A stretch of 8,424 nt of DNA from UBA7398 sp964567545 (lineage in GTDB: Bacteria > Actinomycetota > Actinomycetes > Nanopelagicales > Nanopelagicaceae), in assembly GCA_964567545.1 (NCBI GenBank), contig CAZMNB010000052.1, positions 1-8,424 on the forward strand, in the 5' to 3' direction. Shown here piece by piece: positions 6,723 through 8,424 of this stretch (position 1 is its first letter; each line of letters begins with the position of its first letter). The translations under genes were made by a program, and so were the position numbers. The notes beneath the pieces were generated by a model that was not told where the DNA came from, did no database searches, and saw only the letters and a program-made list of their open reading frames with translations.

Positions 6723-8424
6723 TTATTCACCGCTTACTACCCCACTACTGGTTGCCCGTCGGCGACGGCGACCAAATCGTGGTTTTTCATCTAATTCAGC
6801 AATGCTGCCAGAGCCAACCTCTGAAACTTCATTTACTGAGCTATCCGAATTTTTATTTTCATCAACTTGCATTTCTGAAACGTCTTCATCATCACTATTT
6901 TCAGATCCATCAAATTTTGGCGTTAATTCGCGATCAAGTGTTTTCTTATTTACTGGTTCCATATGAATGTGAATTCCGCGACCAGCACAACTTTCGCAAG
7001 TCGTTGAAAACGCTTCGATAAGCCCTTGACCTACGCGCTTGCGGGTCATTTGGACCAGGCCGAGCGAAGTAACTTCAGCAACTTGGTGCTTAGTTCGATC
7101 GCGACCTAAACATTCAACTAATCGTCGCAGCACTTGCTCTCGGTTAGATTCCAGAATCATGTCAATAAAATCAATCACAACTATGCCACCTAAGTCGCGC
7201 AATCTTAATTGACGGGCAATTTCTTCGGCAGCTTCTAGGTTATTTTTAGTAACAGTCTCTTCTAAGTTGCCACCTTTACCAATAAATTTGCCGGTGTTAA
7301 CGTCAATAACAATCATCGCTTCAGTCTTATCGATAACTAATGAACCTCCTGAAGGAAGATAAACTTTTCGATCGAGCGCTTTAGTTAATTGCTCGTCAAC
7401 GCGATGCTCGGTAAAGAGATCTCCAGTACCGACCCACTTTTCGATCTTTGAAGTAAGTTCTGGTGCAATGTGGTTTAAGTAATTATGAATATCGTCCCAG
7501 GCTTGTGCGCCTTGAACCGTTAACTTTTTGAAATCTTCATTGAAAATATCGCGAATAACTCGAACTGTTAAATCTGGTTCGCCGTAGAGAAGTGATGGCG
7601 CAGCAACGCCAGTTGTCTCGGATTTAACTTTGATATCTTCCCATTGGGCTTTCAACCTTGTTACATCACGAGTTAGTTCTTCTTCGCTTGCGCCTTCAGC
7701 AGCAGTTCGAACAATTACGCCCTCTTCATCAGTGATCAAGTTTTTAAGGATTGATTTCAATCGAGCGCGTTCGTTTTCTGGGAGTCGTCGACTAATTCCG
7801 CTCATGCCACCGCCAGGAACAAATACTAAATAACGGCCAGGTAACGAAATTTGACTGGTTAAGCGAGCGCCTTTTTGACCAATTGGATCCTTTGTAACTT
7901 GTACTAAAACCGATTGTCCAGTTTTCAATACCTGCTCAATTTTCTTTGGCTGATTATCGGTTAATCCGGCGGCATCCCAATTTACTTCACCGGCGTAAAG
8001 CACTGCGTTACGACCCTTACCAATATCTACGAATGCGGCTTCCATAGAGGGAAGTACGTTTTGCACTTTTCCAAGGTAAACATTTCCTACATAAGAAATA
8101 TTGCTATTTCGATTTACATAGTGTTCAACTAAAATTTTATCTTCGATAACTGCTATTTGCGTGCGGTCACCTTTTTGGCGAACTAACATTTCGCGATCAA
8201 CAGATTCGCGACGTGCTAAGAACTCCGCATCGGTGAGTATCGTGCCGCGTCTGCGATTCTCGCGGTAATCACCACGGGAATCGTTACGAGAAAAACCTCG
8301 ATCACGATCTCGACCACGATCTCTTTCTTTAAAGCGACCAGGTCGCTGTGGCCGATCTTCACGTTTAACAAATTCTTTCTTAGCTGGCGTACGTGCTTCG
8401 CGAACCTTAACGACGGTAGTTACG
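6723..8424 (-). CDS. rne: Ribonuclease E/G family endoribonuclease (5'-truncated by right edge)
   Basis: RNase E/G cuts single-stranded RNA and drives mRNA decay and rRNA/tRNA maturation. The visible 566 codons run from the right edge, where the frame is open, to TAA at 6723-6725. The internal ATG at 8187-8189 is not the start, because the frame continues upstream without a stop through an Arg/Asp/Glu-rich extension ending in EFLARRESVDR, typical of actinobacterial RNase E. In visible-residue numbers: S1 domain about 105-190, interrupted-RNase-H/DNase-I-like core around 200-450, Asp374 (IVIDVN) and Asp418 (VIDFIDM) aligned with the Mg-binding Asp303/Asp346 of E. coli RNase E, and the Zn-link CESC (Cys476, Cys479). 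After this come an acidic, Ser/Asp/Glu-rich tail (about 506-546) and a short basic RRRRR patch (552-556). Whether to name it rne or rng is a convention. The long E. coli-type degradosome scaffold is absent at this C-terminus. Confidence 0.95.
   Translation of the reverse strand, partial: VTTVVKVREARTPAKKEFVKREDRPQRPGRFKERDRGRDRDRGFSRNDSRGDYRENRRRGTILTDAEFLARRESVDREMLVRQKGDRTQIAVIEDKILVEHYVNRNSNISYVGNVYLGKVQNVLPSMEAAFVDIGKGRNAVLYAGEVNWDAAGLTDNQPKKIEQVLKTGQSVLVQVTKDPIGQKGARLTSQISLPGRYLVFVPGGGMSGISRRLPENERARLKSILKNLITDEEGVIVRTAAEGASEEELTRDVTRLKAQWEDIKVKSETTGVAAPSLLYGEPDLTVRVIRDIFNEDFKKLTVQGAQAWDDIHNYLNHIAPELTSKIEKWVGTGDLFTEHRVDEQLTKALDRKVYLPSGGSLVIDKTEAMIVIDVNTGKFIGKGGNLEETVTKNNLEAAEEIARQLRLRDLGGIVVIDFIDMILESNREQVLRRLVECLGRDRTKHQVAEVTSLGLVQMTRKRVGQGLIEAFSTTCESCAGRGIHIHMEPVNKKTLDRELTPKFDGSENSDDEDVSEMQVDENKNSDSSVNEVSEVGSGSIAELDEKPRFGRRRRRATSSGVVSGE
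8299..8322 (-). repeat. Two tandem 12-bp units within the RNase E N-terminal extension
   Basis: Two adjacent 12-bp units (8299-8310 and 8311-8322) differ at a single base. They lie in frame and encode part of the Arg/Asp-rich run RGRDRDRG in the N-terminal extension. This is low-complexity coding sequence, probably grown by unit duplication, and is not a mobile or regulatory repeat. Confidence 0.6.

Noticed and set aside
8187..8189. ATG as the start of the RNase E gene
   Set aside because: The frame stays open upstream to the window edge and encodes the Arg-rich extension and EFLARRESVDR segment known from actinobacterial RNase E, so this Met is internal.
1..8424. Novel defence, mobile or biosynthetic system
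   Set aside because: Every substantial frame is a recognisable housekeeping gene. There are no transposase or integrase motifs, no spaced direct repeats, no tRNA or attachment-site structure, and no visible composition break.

Overview
This window is a run of nine tightly packed genes, all on the minus strand. It holds conserved housekeeping functions. I find no mobile element, CRISPR array, RNA gene or unknown gene. In transcription order, from the right edge leftwards, it reads: a 5'-truncated RNase E/G gene, rplU (L21), rpmA (L27), obgE, proB, proA, gatC, gatA, and the start of gatB, which is cut by the left edge. No stretch of 300 bases lacks a gene. The two largest gaps are 74 bp (RNase E to rplU) and 84 bp (rpmA to obgE), and both carry regulatory signals.

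The organism looks like an actinobacterium of unusually modest GC content. The RNase E/G has the arginine-rich N-terminal extension and the 'EFLARRESVDR' lead-in seen in Actinobacteria. GatA, GatC, Obg and L27 read like actinobacterial orthologues, and RNase E–rplU–rpmA–obg–proB–proA is the usual actinobacterial order. The DNA, however, is AT-leaning for that phylum, judged by eye and not computed. A streamlined freshwater lineage such as the Nanopelagicales (acI; Planktophila/Nanopelagicus) fits best. This is inference and would need a phylogeny.

Layout: (1) 6723-8424 encodes RNase E/G, which processes and degrades RNA. (2) 6649-6722 holds a sigma-70-type promoter that should drive rplU-rpmA, two 50S subunit proteins. 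(3) 5981-6064 holds a strong intrinsic terminator immediately after rpmA, then a good ribosome binding site for obgE. The terminator should separate high-level ribosomal protein expression from the genes below it. (4) 2124-5980 encodes Obg (a ribosome-assembly GTPase), ProB and ProA (the first two steps from glutamate to proline), with junctions of 1 bp overlap and 6 bp spacing. (5) 1-2114 encodes GatC, GatA and GatB, the tRNA-dependent amidotransferase, placed 9 bp after proA and probably on the same transcript.

Most of the window therefore serves translation: ribosomal proteins, a ribosome-assembly factor, mRNA/rRNA processing and correction of misacylated tRNA. Proline synthesis is embedded in it. 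The points most worth a second look are the terminator within the gene run, the promoter overlapping a false upstream start of rplU, and the direct joining of gatCAB to proA. I do not see a previously undescribed system.
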